From Vicia villosa (Eukaryota > Streptophyta > Magnoliopsida > Fabales > Fabaceae): a stretch of 64,000 nt of DNA. Shown piece after piece: positions 24,431 through 36,756 of the stretch. A model generated the notes under the pieces. The model saw only the letters and a program-made list of their open reading frames with translations, was not told the origin of the DNA and searched no databases. The position numbers and the translations under genes were made by a program. Where the stretch lies: positions 372,001 to 436,000 of the forward strand of contig NW_026705407.1 of NCBI RefSeq assembly GCF_029867415.1. The letters are read 5' to 3'. Each line of letters starts with the position of its first letter. Position 1 is the first letter of the stretch.

Positions 24431-24892
24431 CAAACCTTACTGCCGCATCAAATTTTGCACCAACAATGGTTTCTCTCCAATGACATTGTTCTTCCATCGG
24501 TGAACCAAGTTCATCAACAACAACAAGAGAAAGTATCGAAGAAGAAAAGGAAGATAAACGAAGTAATGGCACCGTGTTTTGTGGAAGAAGAAATTTCTCC
24601 TGCAGTGATTGCTAGAAGTTCTATTATTCTTAAGCCTCCAACTCAGGGAGCTGTTGCTACTTTGCACATGATTCATTGCTTTCACTTAGTTGATTTTCCC
24701 AAAAGCCTAATCAGTTATGTTACTGGAAAATCCTCGGAAATTGGATACTTTCTTACAATGCATCCAGGAGTTAACTGTATAAACTTCAATGGTGGAGGTT
24801 TGCCTGTTTACCAAAAGAATTTTGAGAAGCATTTTCTTGAAATTTCTGCAACTTTTTATTTTTGTGCGTCCCATAAATTCATTGAATCATGT

Positions 24893-25770
24893 GATTGTGG
24901 GGATTATTTGAGAACCGTATGTGATTTCACTGCCTATGAGTTAGGCAATCGGAAGGGTGTTAATCGCTTTCACTTTGATGCTAAAGTGATTTTGCAAGAT
25001 TTAGCGGACACATATCAACCTCCATTTTGTATTTACGTTGAGCAAGGACGAGCTCGTGGGATAATGTGTGATGCTAACCGTGTAAATGGTGTTCCAAGTT
25101 GTGTTGATTACAATCTCTTAACTAAAATTCTTAGAAAACAATGGGGATTCTAAGGTTATATTGCATCAGATTGTGGAGCTGCTGTGATTATACATAACCA
25201 GCAAGGATACACAAAATCAGCATAAGAAGTTGTAGCTGTTGTTATGCAAGCTGGGATGGATTTGGAATGTGTAACTTATTTGACAGACCATGCAAAATCA
25301 ACAGTGCAGCAGAATCAGTTACCAATATATCAAATAGATAGTGCTACTCACAATCTATTATTTTCAATTAGAATAAGGCTAATTTTATTTGGAGGAAATC
25401 CAACCAAGCTTCCATTTAGAATGAATGGTCCAAACCACCTCTGTTCTAAAAATCACTTATATTTAGCTCTTGAAGCTACAAGAAACAGCATTATCCTTTT
25501 AAAGAACATTGTTTCACTTCTTCCACTTCTAAAAACCAGTAGCATTTCCTTAGCAGTGATAGGTCCTAATGCCAATGTTGTACCTTTAACTCTTCTAAGA
25601 AACTATGTCGGTCCTATACTCCAAGGGTTTTGGCATTATGTTAAGGAAGTTGTTTTTCATCCTGGCTGTGATGGTGGACCAAAGTGTGCTTCAGCACAAA
25701 TAGACCAAGCAGTGGAAGTTGCAAAGTTCAAACAATGGGATCCAGGTACATTAATGCCAAGAACAATATC
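24893..25770 (+). pseudogene. Captured GH3 beta-xylosidase fragment (BXL type)
   Basis: About 290 codons align with the middle of plant beta-D-xylosidase / alpha-L-arabinofuranosidase proteins, secreted enzymes that trim wall xylan. Recognisable pieces are [39 protein letters not shown] (the nucleophile-region SDC is kept), GMDLEC, LALEATRNSIILLKN, LAVIGPNAN and HPGCDGGPKCASA. Stop codons at about 25151 and 25223 and at least one small frame change break it. No introns are visible across a region that has several in plant genes, which suggests capture from spliced RNA. The signal peptide and the C-terminal domain are missing. Confidence 0.88.
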
Positions 25771-25829
25771 TCTATTCTTATATTGATTTTAGAACCTTGA
25801 GGACAAGGTTCAAGTGAACCCCGCGACAA

Positions 25830-26108
25830 TGATAGGAGGTGCAATTAGATATTTTAATTAGTAATATAATGTTAGTTGTTATTCTATTTTGAATGTTTGG
25901 TTGAATTGGGCTTTTAGTAGTGTTTGAATCTTTAAGTTTATTATCATTAAAAGTACTATATATTGTAGTCTCATTGAAACATTAGATATCAAAGAAATGA
26001 AATGAAATTTATCTTTATTCCTTTTATTTTATTTACTCATTTTAGTGTTCTTCCCCTTTTCTAGTAGAAACCCTAAATTATTAGTTTGGTAGGAATAACT
26101 TCCTATCA
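25830..26108 (+). repeat. 3' LTR of the gene-capturing element
   Basis: It pairs with 22867-23144 and is followed by the TSD CTCAA at 26109-26113. Confidence 0.9.
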
Positions 26109-26113
26109 CTCAA

Positions 26114-27024
26114 ACCTTTAAAATAAATAGAAAAATGTTTCATTTATATACTTTCCGTACACCTGCGTGACACTTGATTAATCACGTACTATAAATGTGG
26201 CAAATCCAATTGATTGAAAAGACTGTTGAATCAATTGTAACTACAATTTTAAATATGGATTAAGTTTATTCTAAACTGAATTGACTACATGTAATTAATC
26301 AAGTGGTGTGCCAAAGAGTTTATATGTTTCACTATTCTATGAAGTATATAGATGAACTAGTATAGTGGAATCAACTGTTGTATGAAAAAGAGTTATATGT
26401 TTCACTATTCATGTATGTATCAATTTTCACAATTGTAAATTTGTCTTTACAATGGAATGAGCTTTGGTGAGGTTATTTGTGGCAAGGTTGTTGAAAGGGC
26501 TTCAATAAAGGTAATGAATACATTGTTCTTAAAACTCGTGTGAATTATATATGATTTGATAGTGTTATTATAAGTTATTTGAGATAGAAGACAAAATTAA
26601 TTAATTGTTCCTTTTTAAGTCAGCTCAAATGAAAATTGTGTAGAAATATTAGACGCATGAGCGCAATATTCACCTCTAAAACTTGAATTCAAGTCAATAG
26701 AATACTTGACAAGAAAAAAAAACAATTAATTTTCATGTTTTATCCATAGAATATGATATTTAGTTAGTAATTTGATTTCATCATAAAGTTTAAATATATC
26801 TTATCATGAAGAAGAAAATAGACCTTATTAAATTAAAATTTTAGTCTACGTGTAATTTTAAAGTTACAGTATTTATTCTGTTTATGTTTTACATTGATCA
26901 TCAAATTTATTTAGGAACATGTTTACATTTATAATATGTTCATACAATAATCTTCCGAGAACTAATGATGAGAGATTTATAAGATACATCACTGATTTAA
27001 AATTTATAAATTGTATGTCTATCT
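26114..27024. other. AT-rich intergenic stretch, no gene seen
   Basis: No ORF or element ends are recognisable. A short direct repeat (GTTTATATGTTTCACTATTC, also with AGTTATATG) occurs at about 26319 and 26391. Confidence 0.5.
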
Positions 27025-27363
27025 TGTTGGTGCACAAAAATCAATGATGATAATAAAGAGAATAAATAAAAGGAATAACGACGCAAAAAGAATGAGAGAA
27101 TAATTGTTGTGTATTAATGATAGCTACTACAAGACTATTTATAAAAAAGAATTTGCCACATAAGCCCTAACAGAATAAACTTAGTGAACTAGTCTAAGGT
27201 ACAAACAGTACAATATAAGAAATACTAAAGTACTCTTACTAACTAAACAGCTAAGCTAACAGGACCTAGAAGCTCTGTTCACGTTCCACATCAGAATTTC
27301 TGATGCTCAACTTCAACAACTTCTGGTCAATATTATCTGAATATTGAATTACTCTTCAATACC
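27025..27363 (-). repeat. 3' LTR of the minus-strand Copia element
   Basis: It matches 31661-32073 except for a missing block of about 75 bp near its start on the element strand. Purines (AAGGGATGG on the minus strand) lie just before it and overlap the end of pol. Confidence 0.8.
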
Positions 27364-27365
27364 AT

Positions 27366-30300
27366 CCCTTAATTCATATTCTTCAAAACTAACAACACCA
27401 ATTCCATTCCTTAAGAGAAGAAATTGATCTGTCTTGATTGCCTTCGTCAGAACATCTGCCAGCTGCTTTTGGGTGCTACAATGCACAACCTCTAATGTTC
27501 CATTTTGGACTTGGCTTCTCAAGAAATGATACTTAGTCTCAATATGCTTGCTTCTTCCGTGTAACACAGGATTCTTGGCAAGATTGATTGCAGACTTGTT
27601 ATCAATCATCAGCCTCAGAGGCTTATTCGCTCTAATCTTCAGATCTTCTAAAAAATTTAGAAGCCACACAGCTTGACATGCAGCTACAGCGCCTGCAATG
27701 TAGTCAGCTTCACATGTTGATAGAGAAACAACAGCTTGTTTCTTGGAACTCCAAGAGATAAGACCTCCCAGAAACATAAACAAATATCCAGAGGTACTCC
27801 TTCTATCAACTTTGTCTTCACACCAATCAGAGTCAGAGTAACTCAATAACTCTGATTCTTCCTTTCTCCTAGAAGGAAACAATATGCCACACTTCAGAGT
27901 TCCCTTGATATATCTCAAGATTCTGACAGCAGCTTGATAATAGGATCACTTAAGTTTACTCGTGAACCTACTAACCAATCCAACTGCATAGCATATATCA
28001 AACCTGGTATTACACAAATACCTCAGAGAACCAACCAGCTGTTTGAAGATCGTAGCATCAACATCTTCACCTTCAGAGTCAGAGTCCAATTTCTGATTTG
28101 TTTCTGACGGTGTAACAGCAGCTTTGCAATTCTCCAGCTTGAACTTCTTCGGAAGTTCTAACTCATATTTCAGCTGATGCAGAATGATACCATCTCTTGA
28201 GTGCAGAATCTCCATCCCTATAAAATATGACATTTTTTCAAGGTCCGTAATCTCAAACTCATTCATCAGCACCTTCTTAAACTTCATCAGATCTTCTGGA
28301 CAACTCCCTGTAAGCAATATGTCATCAACATAAAGGCACAACAGAATCATATTGCTTCCACAATGTTGCACATAAACTCCATATTCCATCTCACACTTCT
28401 GAAACCCTTGCTTCTTGAAAAATGAATCAATTTTCAAATTCCAAGCTCTAGGCGCTTGCTTCAATCCATACAGAGCTTTGTGTAGCTTGTAAACCATCCC
28501 TTCCTGATTCTTTTTCACAAGCCAGGGGGTTGTGACACGTATACCTCCTCTTGTAGTGGACTGTTCAGAAATGCATACTTTACATCCAGATGCATCAAGG
28601 ACCAACCTCTTTTTGCAGCTGAAGCAATCACCAGTCTGATTGTTTCATGTCTAGCTACAGAAGCAAACACCTCGAAGTAATCTAGCTCAGGTTTTTGAAG
28701 AAAACCTCTTGCCTCTAGCCTTGCTTTGTGCTTACCAATTGATCCATCTGGCTTTAACTTTACTTTGAAAACCCATCTGACGCTGATGGCTTTCTTCTTC
28801 TTTGGAAGTTATGTCAGCTTCCAAGTCTTGTTTCTTTCTATAGCCTCAAGTTCTTCTTTCATGGCATTCAACCAGACTTTCTTCTTGAGCGCTTCTTCAA
28901 TACCCATTGGTTCAGACTCTACTAGCATGGCACACTGAATTACATCTCCCTCTGAGTCAACTTCTGTGTCTTGCAACATGTCAAAATCTGTAAACCTTCT
29001 AGGTATAGTTCTGAATCTATGTGGCCTTTTGAGCTACTTCAAAGTCACTTGCTCCAGAGACACCACCTCCATGATCATCTTCAGAAGCTTGTCCTTCAGA
29101 CTCTACATCTTTAGAGTTTTTCCTTCCAGAATCATGACTACCACCAGACTCTGGATCATCATTAGAATCTGGATCAGAATCAGATTCACCATCTGACTCA
29201 TTTTCATAAGATTCTTCATCTTCTGATTTTAACTCTTCTTCAAAAGTTATCTCTACATCAGAAGTTGGTCGAAATTCTATCCAATCCCAAACTTCTGATT
29301 CTTTCACAATGACGTCTCTGCTGACTTCAACTCTGTTAGTTTCTGGACAATAGAGCTTGTATGCACCTGTACTGTGGTACCCCACCAATAACATCACTTT
29401 GCTCCTATCATCCAGCTTCTTCCTTCTAGCTTCTGGAACGTGTTTGTAACACACAGAACCAAAAACCTTCGAATGACTAACACTTTGCTTCTCTTTAGTC
29501 CACTTCTCTAAAGGAACAATTTCCTTCAGCCTCTTTGTTAGACACCTGTTGAGCACATATGTTGCAGTAGCAACAGCTTCTCCCTAGAGGTTGTGAGGAA
29601 TCTTCTTCTCTTTTAGCATACTTCTCGTCATATCAAGAAAAGTACGGTTTCTACGTTCAGCCAGACCATTGTGTTGAGAAGTATAAGGAGAAGTAACCTC
29701 ATGCTCAATTTCATTATCATCACAGAACTTCTGGAATTCTATAGAGTTATACTCACCTCCACCATCCGTTCTGAGAATCTTTATCTTCTGACCACTCTAC
29801 TTCTTAGGCTTCACCTTGAACTTCTGGAATTCTGTGAACACCTCAGTCTTAAACTTGATAAGTGTTACCCACATCATTCTTGTGAAATCATCCACAAAAG
29901 ACATAAAATACCTATTTCCTCCAAGTGGAGGTTCTGGAAATGGTCCACACGCATCAGAGTGCACTACTCCCAGAGCATGCTTTGCTCTTGGAGCAACTTC
30001 TGATACAAATGGCAATATGGGTTGTTTGCCTTTCATGCATATGTCACATGATTTCTCAGGCTTCACAATCTTTGGAATGCCATGTACAAGCTTCTTAGAA
30101 CTTAGATGCCCCAGACTTCTATTGTTCAGATGTCCCAACCTCTTATGCCACAGCTTACTATCACCTTCTGAGCCTTCTGCACTCAGACACTCTGTTTCAG
30201 CTGTTTCTACATTCACCTTGAATGTTTTGTTGCTTCCCTGTTCAGATTGCATAATCAACTTCTGATTGGAATCATACAACTTCAAGAGGTTATTCTTCAT

Positions 30301-31476
30301 AACAACTCAGAAACCTTTTTCAATGAGCTGACCCACACTCATCAGATTGCTTTTGATTCTAGGAACATACCAAACATCTTTGATCAGAACATTCTTCCCA
30401 TCCTTCACTCTGACTTTGACATTTCCCATTCCTTCTGCATAAAGGTATTTGTCATCAGCACATCTGATTTTTATCCTCCTTTCAAAGTCAAAATCTATCA
30501 GCCATTGTTTGTTTCCAGTCAAGTGATTTGAACACCTAGTGTCCATATACCACCAATCAGATGAACATCTTCCATCAGACTCAGAAGCCATCAATAACAC
30601 AGGTTCATCATCTGAATCACCTCTAGCTATATTTGCTTCTTCTGATTTCCTTCCTTTGTTTGCCAAACAGTCTCTAGAAAAATGGGCAAATTGTTTGCAA
30701 CAGTAACAGTGAACTTTCTTCTTCTCTTTTCCCTTCTGATATTTCTTCTCATCAGAAGTTGAGGCTTCCTTCTGGAATCTATCACCACGTCTATTCTTGG
30801 TCTCTAACTAAGAATGTTTCTGGTCCTTGACAAAAGAATCTTTCAGAGCTTGCTCAACTTCCCTTTCAGAAGTTCTCTCAGCTAGACGCAACTCTTGTGC
30901 TTCTAGACTGCTTTGCAACTCTTCTATTCTCATGGTTTCCAAATCTTTAGAATGTTCAATAGATACAACAATATAATCAAATAGAGAAGTACATGACCTC
31001 AATACCTTCTCTATGATTACTTGTTCAGAAAGAGTTTCTCCACAAGTCTTCATCTCGTTAGTGATCAAAATCACTCTAGAGATATACTCTGAAACCTTCT
31101 CATTGTTCTTCATGTTGAGATTCTCATATTGCTTTCTCAAGGATTGACCTTCACCTTCTTCACATGTGTCACCACCGTAGCACCTGACCAGTATATCCCA
31201 CACCTCCTTTGACGTCATAGAATCAACAATCTTCTCAAACACATTCACATCCACACACTGATGGATGAAGAACAACGCCTTCTGATCTCTCTTCCTCGTT
31301 TCTCTCAGTGCTTCTCTTTGTTCTTCCGTTGCATCCGCTGCAACCAGAGCATATCCTTCAGTGACAAGATCTATAACATCTTGAGCACCAAATAATACAC
31401 GCATTTGAATCATCCATCTATTTCAGTTTTTGCTATCAAGAACTGGAAGTTTGGTATTCAAGTTGCTTCCACTCAT
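27366..31476 (-). pseudogene. gag-pol: Copia gag-pol, many nonsense codons
   Basis: The likely start is ATG at 31476 (MSGSNL...). Much of the region keeps one frame, broken by stops at 31423-31425, 30808-30810, 30307-30309, 29797-29799, 29584-29586 and 29017-29019, and by a frame change near 28500-28600 in the RT. Order: UBN2-type gag; zinc knuckle (CYCCKQFAHFSRDC); protease with WYMDTRCSNH, where the expected D-S/T-G is D-T-R; GAG-pre-integrase (WHKRLGHLN); integrase (HSDACGPF, VDDFTRMMW); acidic linker; RT (LYGLKQAPRAW, YVDDILLTG); RNase H (SDSDWCEDK, STCEADY, HGRSKHIETKYH). It ends in the usual LADVLTKA region. Confidence 0.9.
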
Positions 31477-31660
31477 CTTCAAACTTGTGCAGAAAAACAG
31501 ATTTCATTCACACTCACAGTGTTTCCCAACCCACAAACAACCAAGAAATATGTGATTCAACACAATTTTGTTTCCTAGAAACAAAATCAATCATACAGTC
31601 ACACAAACTCACGTTCACTCGTGTTTCCCTGTGGTTGGAACCGGAGCTCTAGATACCAAT

Positions 31661-32073
31661 TGTTGGCGCACAAGAATCAATGATGATAACAAAGAGAATA
31701 AACAAAAGGAATAACGGCGCAAAAAGAATGAGAGAATAACTGTTGTGTATTAATGATAGCTACTACAAGGCTATTTATACAAAACAAAATTTGCCACATA
31801 AGTCCTAACAGAATAAACTTAGGGAACAAGTCTAAGGTACAAACAGTACAATACTAAGAAATACTAAAGTACCCTTACTAACTAAATAGCTAAGCTAACA
31901 GAACCCAAAAGCTCTGTTCACGTTCCACATCAGAACTTTTGATGCTCAACTTCAATAACTTCTGGTCAATACTATCTTCTAAGTAATCATCAGAAGATCA
32001 ACCCACATCAGAACTTCTGATGCCCGGAACTTTTGATGCTCAACATCTGAATATTGAATTACTCTTCAATACA
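31661..32073 (-). repeat. 5' LTR of the minus-strand Copia element
   Basis: The longer of the two LTR copies (413 bp). Directly inside it the minus strand reads TTGGTATCTAGAGC, a variant of the initiator-Met primer site with one inserted base (31646-31659). Confidence 0.8.
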
Positions 32074-32077
32074 TGTC

Positions 32078-32562
32078 ACACAACTAAGATTGTCTGAGAG
32101 TCAAGAAACACAATTTCTTGAACATCACTTGATTAGTAGGAACAATTACACCTGAAACTTAGTTTTTGATAACTATCATACGGAGTCTCAATTTGAAGTG
32201 TGCATGGTTCTGAGAACCAAAAATCAAATTTGTAGTAAGATATATGAAAGATGACATGAATTCTATAAAAGAAAAATACAAAATCTGAGAACCAAGAAAT
32301 TGCAGCTTGACTTAACATAAACGAAATACAAATGTCATATTACTGAGTCATGACTAAAAGAATTCTATACTCTTAAGAATTCTACGCAATGCAAACATTC
32401 TTAGCCACTTTATTAGATTATTAAACTTTCAACAATCAATGCTCTATCTTATCAAGTTTCTAAATTCTGATAGAATGGAAATACAATTATGAAATCAATA
32501 ATCACTACAAACTACACATGAATACACTTTAAGACAGAGCACTGGCATAAGAATATGGATAA
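32078..32562 (-). other. 3' UTR and downstream flank of the ATP-citrate lyase gene
   Basis: No ORF. On the minus strand a poly(A) signal AATAAA lies at 32409-32414, about 150 nt after the stop codon. The rest separates the gene from the Copia LTR. Confidence 0.55.
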
Positions 32563-35500
32563 TTAAGCACTTGCAGTGATGCACTGGATTGCCTGTTTGC
32601 ATATACCAGTCATTGTAGCTTCAGGTCCATAAACCTGAAAAGAAAGCCAAATAGATCTGATCAGCCAAAAGTTAACTAACAGTGATTTTTGAGAATCAAC
32701 ATCAATTGGTTTCTTAAAAATCAATAAAGATATGTTATATAACAAACCTCAATTGGAATGCCAATTTCCTCTCCAAGTGCCCTCATTTTAGCCAGACCTC
32801 TCTGGTAGTTGGGACCTCCTCTCCTCACATAAATGTGCATATTTGCTTCTTTTAGCTTTTGTTCCTGGTTTGTAATAGCTCAACAATCAAATAAGGGCAT
32901 GTTTGTTATATCTTTTAAAAGAAATTACTCGAGTCAATTAAGTTAGCTACCTTCTCCTTGAGAGCTCGAATTATGCCACTGAATGTAGCAGCAACATCAG
33001 TGAAGTTAGCAATTCCTCCTCCGATCACAAGAGCTCGCTTTTGGCCATCAGGATTTGCAGTTGCACACTGAAAAGAAATTATCACGGAGAATACATATGT
33101 ACTATTATGGCGGTTTAAAAGTAGCATGCATTTGATATAATATAACCTATCTTTATTCTTTACATAATCCAAACAATGAAACGTCTGATTATAGAAAGCG
33201 TAATGCTGAATCTATAAAGTGATGATACTATAATAGAATACAAAAAAGTTGAGATAAGAGTCATTTACATCGATTACAACTCTGGCATACTGCAAGACCT
33301 CATCTTCCTTTGGTGCGCCGCTGTATTCAGCATAATTTCCAAGCTCTGGAGCATAACCAAGATCTCCTACCTATTATAAGAAATTTGTTAAAAAGAAGTT
33401 AGTGGCCTAATGTTGCAAGACAATAATATTTAACTATGATTTTAGTTTTGTAGAAATAGAAACACACCGTATCAGCGTAGATCACACTGGCACCTCCTCC
33501 AGCAACCATAGTCCAAATTCGACCCAATGGGTTTAACACTGTAAATTTCAATGATGCACTTGTCTGGAAGAAAAAAACATTCAAACAAAACATCCTAAGC
33601 TTTTCATAATAAAATTTTTACAGCACCAAGATCAGTATAAACAATACATTTGGTGGTTCATAAGATAATAGTACAACGAAGTTGATTGACCATGAAGATC
33701 AGCAAACCATATCACAACTACTAAGAATCATATTGATCAGAAACCTTGAGACAAAGTTATGAATCAATTGAATACAAATTTTTTATTCACCTTTTCATCT
33801 AATCCATGAATGAAAGACTCTGTAGGACTCATAACCCTTCCAAATGGCAAAGGAAATTCAATGTCTCCCCATCTGAAAACAAGAAGAAAGTCCATACTCA
33901 TTAGCATATGTTAATCATGAAATATCATTCGGTAAATCAGTTCTAAGAGATTAGTTAGAGATATGATATTCATTCTTCAAATGAAAATTAGCATTCTTGA
34001 CAGGGAAGAAACTCACTTCTTGAAGTTCTTGAAAGCAGCAGTGTCATCTAGTTCTCCTCTCATATCCAAAGGATAAGGCTTTCCATCCACCAGGGCGAAA
34101 GGATTCATCTCTAAGAATGTGAAATCCAGATCTAACATGATAGGGAAAAAAAAACAAAAATTAAATGAAATTGTCAATGAAGTTATATTCACAGGCACAC
34201 ATGATGAACTGTAAATGGATATATTATAATATACCTTGAAATATATTGAAAACCACCTTGAGAAAATCCTCAAGTTCTCCCTTGATCTGTATAGATGAAA
34301 GAAAAACATTTAAATGATTGAAACAACTTGTCCATCAACAAAAATGAGCTAGTGATTCAATAAGTAGCACCAACATTTCAGATTAAAGGTGTGTCAGGTG
34401 TTCTACACCAACACATGTGAAAAACTAATAAATTATTGAAACAACTTGTCCACCAACAAATATGAATAAGTGATTCAATAAGCAGCCCCGACATTTCAGA
34501 TTAAAGGTGTGTCATCTGTCCTACACCAACACATGTGATTTGTTTTAATTTCTCAAATGATTGTCGGAGTTGACGTATCCGTGTCAGTGCTTCATAGATA
34601 ACCAACACAAAAAGCTTGAATACATTTTAGATATAAAAAAAAGAGGTAACATAGTTGATATGTTCATAGAATAACAAATTAGCAGAGGAAAAATACCTCC
34701 AAGGGGAGGGTTGCAATAAGTGCTGATATATTCTCTGATGCGAGAGATTCCCCTGTTGGAATAAACACAGTCTTCACCTGAAATATGAACAAATCACATT
34801 ATAGCTTATACTGAATTATAAAGCAATAAATGAGCAGAATTTACATTGGGAATCAAAGTTTTAGGTGAAAATGTATATTAGTACATTTTGGTACCTTATC
34901 CCAGTTCTCTTCAATGTCAATTCCTCCACATTCAGAAAAGCTTATACTGTTTCCTAGTCTCTCCGAGACAATGTTAAGGTAAAACTCTTCATTATGAGGA
35001 ATGAAAGGTTCAACAATGAAAGTTGTTATAGGTCCTTTGCATCCACCCATCTCAACCTATATTTTAGATTAAGACATGAACAAACACTTAAAGAATGAAC
35101 TTGAGGCACTAAGAAAATTTGATCAAAAAGATTGGAAAAAAACGGTTCCAAGGTTTAGAAGACAAAGAAGAAAACACACCTCTTTTCCAAGACGCTCTTT
35201 TACAAAACCATCAACTTCAGCCAAATCCAGATTTAAAGCAACCAAACCACTTTTGCCACGTTTTCCAAACAACATATCAGGTTTCACAACCAATTTTGAA
35301 GATGAAAGCCATGGTTCCTTCTCTACTAGATCATTGATATCAGTTGTTTCTATAACCTGAAGAATAAAACAAAACAAAAAAAACACCCAACTTTAGATCA
35401 CTGCACTTTTTCACAAACCACAGTTGCATACATCAACATATAGCTACACAGATACAACATCACTGCACTTTTTTCACAAACCACAGTTGCATACATCAAC

Positions 35501-36354
35501 AAATAGCTACACAGCTACAACAAGCAAGCAAGAAAGCATTATCCCACTTAGTGGGGTCGGCTACATGGATCAACATTATATAGCCACACGGCTAAATACA
35601 CAAAATTAGTTGTCATATCGAAAAATTGACAGTACGGACTTGTAAATTAACAAATTGTAAATCATATTATTGTAGATCGAAATTAGATCTTCTCGGGCAC
35701 AAACTTGTATAAAATAAAATAAAAACAGTTACTCAAGGTATCTCAAAGTTAAAAGTTAGACTCTAATATCTCGAGATACAAAGATCCACTTAAGAGAATC
35801 ACATCAGATGGTTCTCCATAGACACTAGTCAAGGATCAAACTCTAAACCACATGCTCAAGACCTATTATCTCTCAATATTCACACTATATTGGTAACCTA
35901 CATACCCTGTACACCCTCCGGTCACTATTATGAACAAAGATTCTATTGTCAAGTTCATTGAATAATTTATATATTTGTTCTATATATAGATCAGATACAT
36001 TAACTATTCAATAAACCTCAGAATATTTGCTTATAATATTGATTAGAGTGCTAGCACATCTTTGAACTTGACAATAGAATCTCACATTGTAACCTCAAGG
36101 GACAAATTCAAATCTCTTTTGAGACAGTTATTATCAATGCCACTTGAACTAATACTACTTTCTCTATTCATCAATTTTTATTTTTCCAAGCTAAGACCGT
36201 AACGATAATTATATAAGATTTAGAGCCAAATCAACAAAAATCAAGAACTATTTACCTGTGCAGACTTAATTGGTAACTCCTTTCCAGAAATTCTCTTGAA
36301 ATGCTCCTTCAACAACCTCTTAGAATCATACTCTCTGATCTTCTTGCGTGCCAT
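32563..36354 (-). CDS. ACLA: ATP-citrate synthase alpha chain (ATP-citrate lyase subunit A)
   Basis: In plants ATP-citrate lyase is a cytosolic heteromer of ACLA and ACLB. It cleaves citrate with ATP and CoA to acetyl-CoA and oxaloacetate, supplying acetyl-CoA for wax, sterol and flavonoid synthesis. I could place 12 coding exons, all with GT-AG borders: 36256-36354, 35180-35356, 34895-35056, 34697-34777, 34235-34286, 34017-34131, 33791-33872, 33468-33563, 33269-33370, 32951-33067, 32748-32864, 32563-32634. They sum to 423 codons plus stop, the usual plant ACLA length, with no frameshift or early stop. The start [11 protein letters not shown] and end AIQCITASA fit the family. Visible parts are the ATP-grasp-like half ([30 protein letters not shown]) and the citrate-binding half with the Gly-rich VAGGGAS and [13 protein letters not shown]. 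This is the only intact host gene in the window. Confidence 0.97.
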
Positions 36355-36372
36355 AGATCCTTCTAAAATCTT

Positions 36373-36497
36373 CTACGCAAATTATTTCGATCAAATCAGG
36401 TTAAATCAACTTCAAATTTCAAATCAAAATCAAACAATAGAATCAGAATCACAAACGAAAACAAGCAAGAGAGAGAATAATGCAACTACCTACCTAC
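36373..36497 (-). other. Candidate 5' UTR intron of ACLA
   Basis: On the minus strand AACG|GTAGGTAGG and TTTGCGTAG|AAG bracket 125 bp, 18 bases before the ATG. The interior is T-rich. This is inferred from splice signals only. Confidence 0.4.
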
Positions 36498-36589
36498 CGT
36501 TAGAGAGAGAAAGGGATGAATAGAGAAGAAGGTGAGGGATAGGTAGATCCAATGGTAAGTTTGGTGAGTCTACGAAATGAAATGATGCA

Positions 36590-36595
36590 TTTATA
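36590..36595 (-). promoter_or_regulatory. TATA box of ACLA
   Basis: The minus strand reads CTCTATAAATGC, with TATAAA at 36590-36595, about 235 bp upstream of the ATG. A pyrimidine-rich leader (CTTCTTCTC, TTTCTCTCTC) follows downstream. Transposon DNA starts within about 90 bp upstream, so the promoter is short or includes element sequence. Confidence 0.55.
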
Positions 36596-36682
36596 GAGAT
36601 TGGAAAAAGAAGAAATTAAGACGAAACTGAAAAAAGGATAGGTTGGGTATTATGAAATTGTATTGTTTATTTATTGAGAGAT

Positions 36683-36725
36683 TATAATAATAGTTAGTAT
36701 TTTCGTGCATTGCACGAGGTGGGCG
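36683..36725 (-). mobile_element. Helitron-like 3' terminus, minus strand
   Basis: The minus strand reads CTCGTGCAATGCACGA, a short hairpin, followed after AAATA by CTAA. This resembles a Helitron 3' end (hairpin then CTRR), but the base after it is C where T is expected. It abuts plus-strand Helitron 5' material, so it looks like a scrambled remnant. Confidence 0.4.
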
Positions 36726-36756
36726 CGAGATGTATTAACTTGAACAATGACTTTTT

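Larger units (their letters stand above)
22867..26108 (+). mobile_element. Non-autonomous LTR retrotransposon carrying host-gene fragments
   Basis: Two LTRs (22867-23144 and 25830-26108, about 278 bp, ends TGATAGGA...TCCTATCA) are bounded by the target duplication CTCAA (22862-22866 and 26109-26113). The interior holds a Gypsy gag remnant, an asparagine synthetase fragment, a GH3 beta-xylosidase fragment and a short 3' tail resembling the end of a Gypsy pol (TTGAGGACAAGGTTCAAGTG). There is no protease, RT or integrase, so it must have moved with borrowed enzymes. The LTRs differ at about 10 positions (3-4%), older than the chromoviruses here. Confidence 0.9.
27025..32073 (-). mobile_element. 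Decayed Copia retrotransposon, minus strand
   Basis: LTR copies lie at 27025-27363 and 31661-32073 (ends TGTTGG and CAATAC on the plus strand). Between them, on the minus strand, are gag (UBN2 type), zinc knuckle, protease, integrase, RT and RNase H, in Copia order. The LTRs differ by scattered substitutions and by a block of about 75 bp present only in the right copy. I could not find a clean target duplication. ATGTC occurs on both sides (27015-27019 and 32073-32077), but offset on the left. Motifs look Tork-like, though the lineage is uncertain. It ends about 490 bp past the stop of the ATP-citrate lyase gene. Confidence 0.88.

Noticed and set aside
24143..25770. Asparagine synthetase and beta-xylosidase as working host genes.
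   Set aside because: Both are partial, lack their N-terminal catalytic or targeting parts, contain stops and lie between two LTRs.
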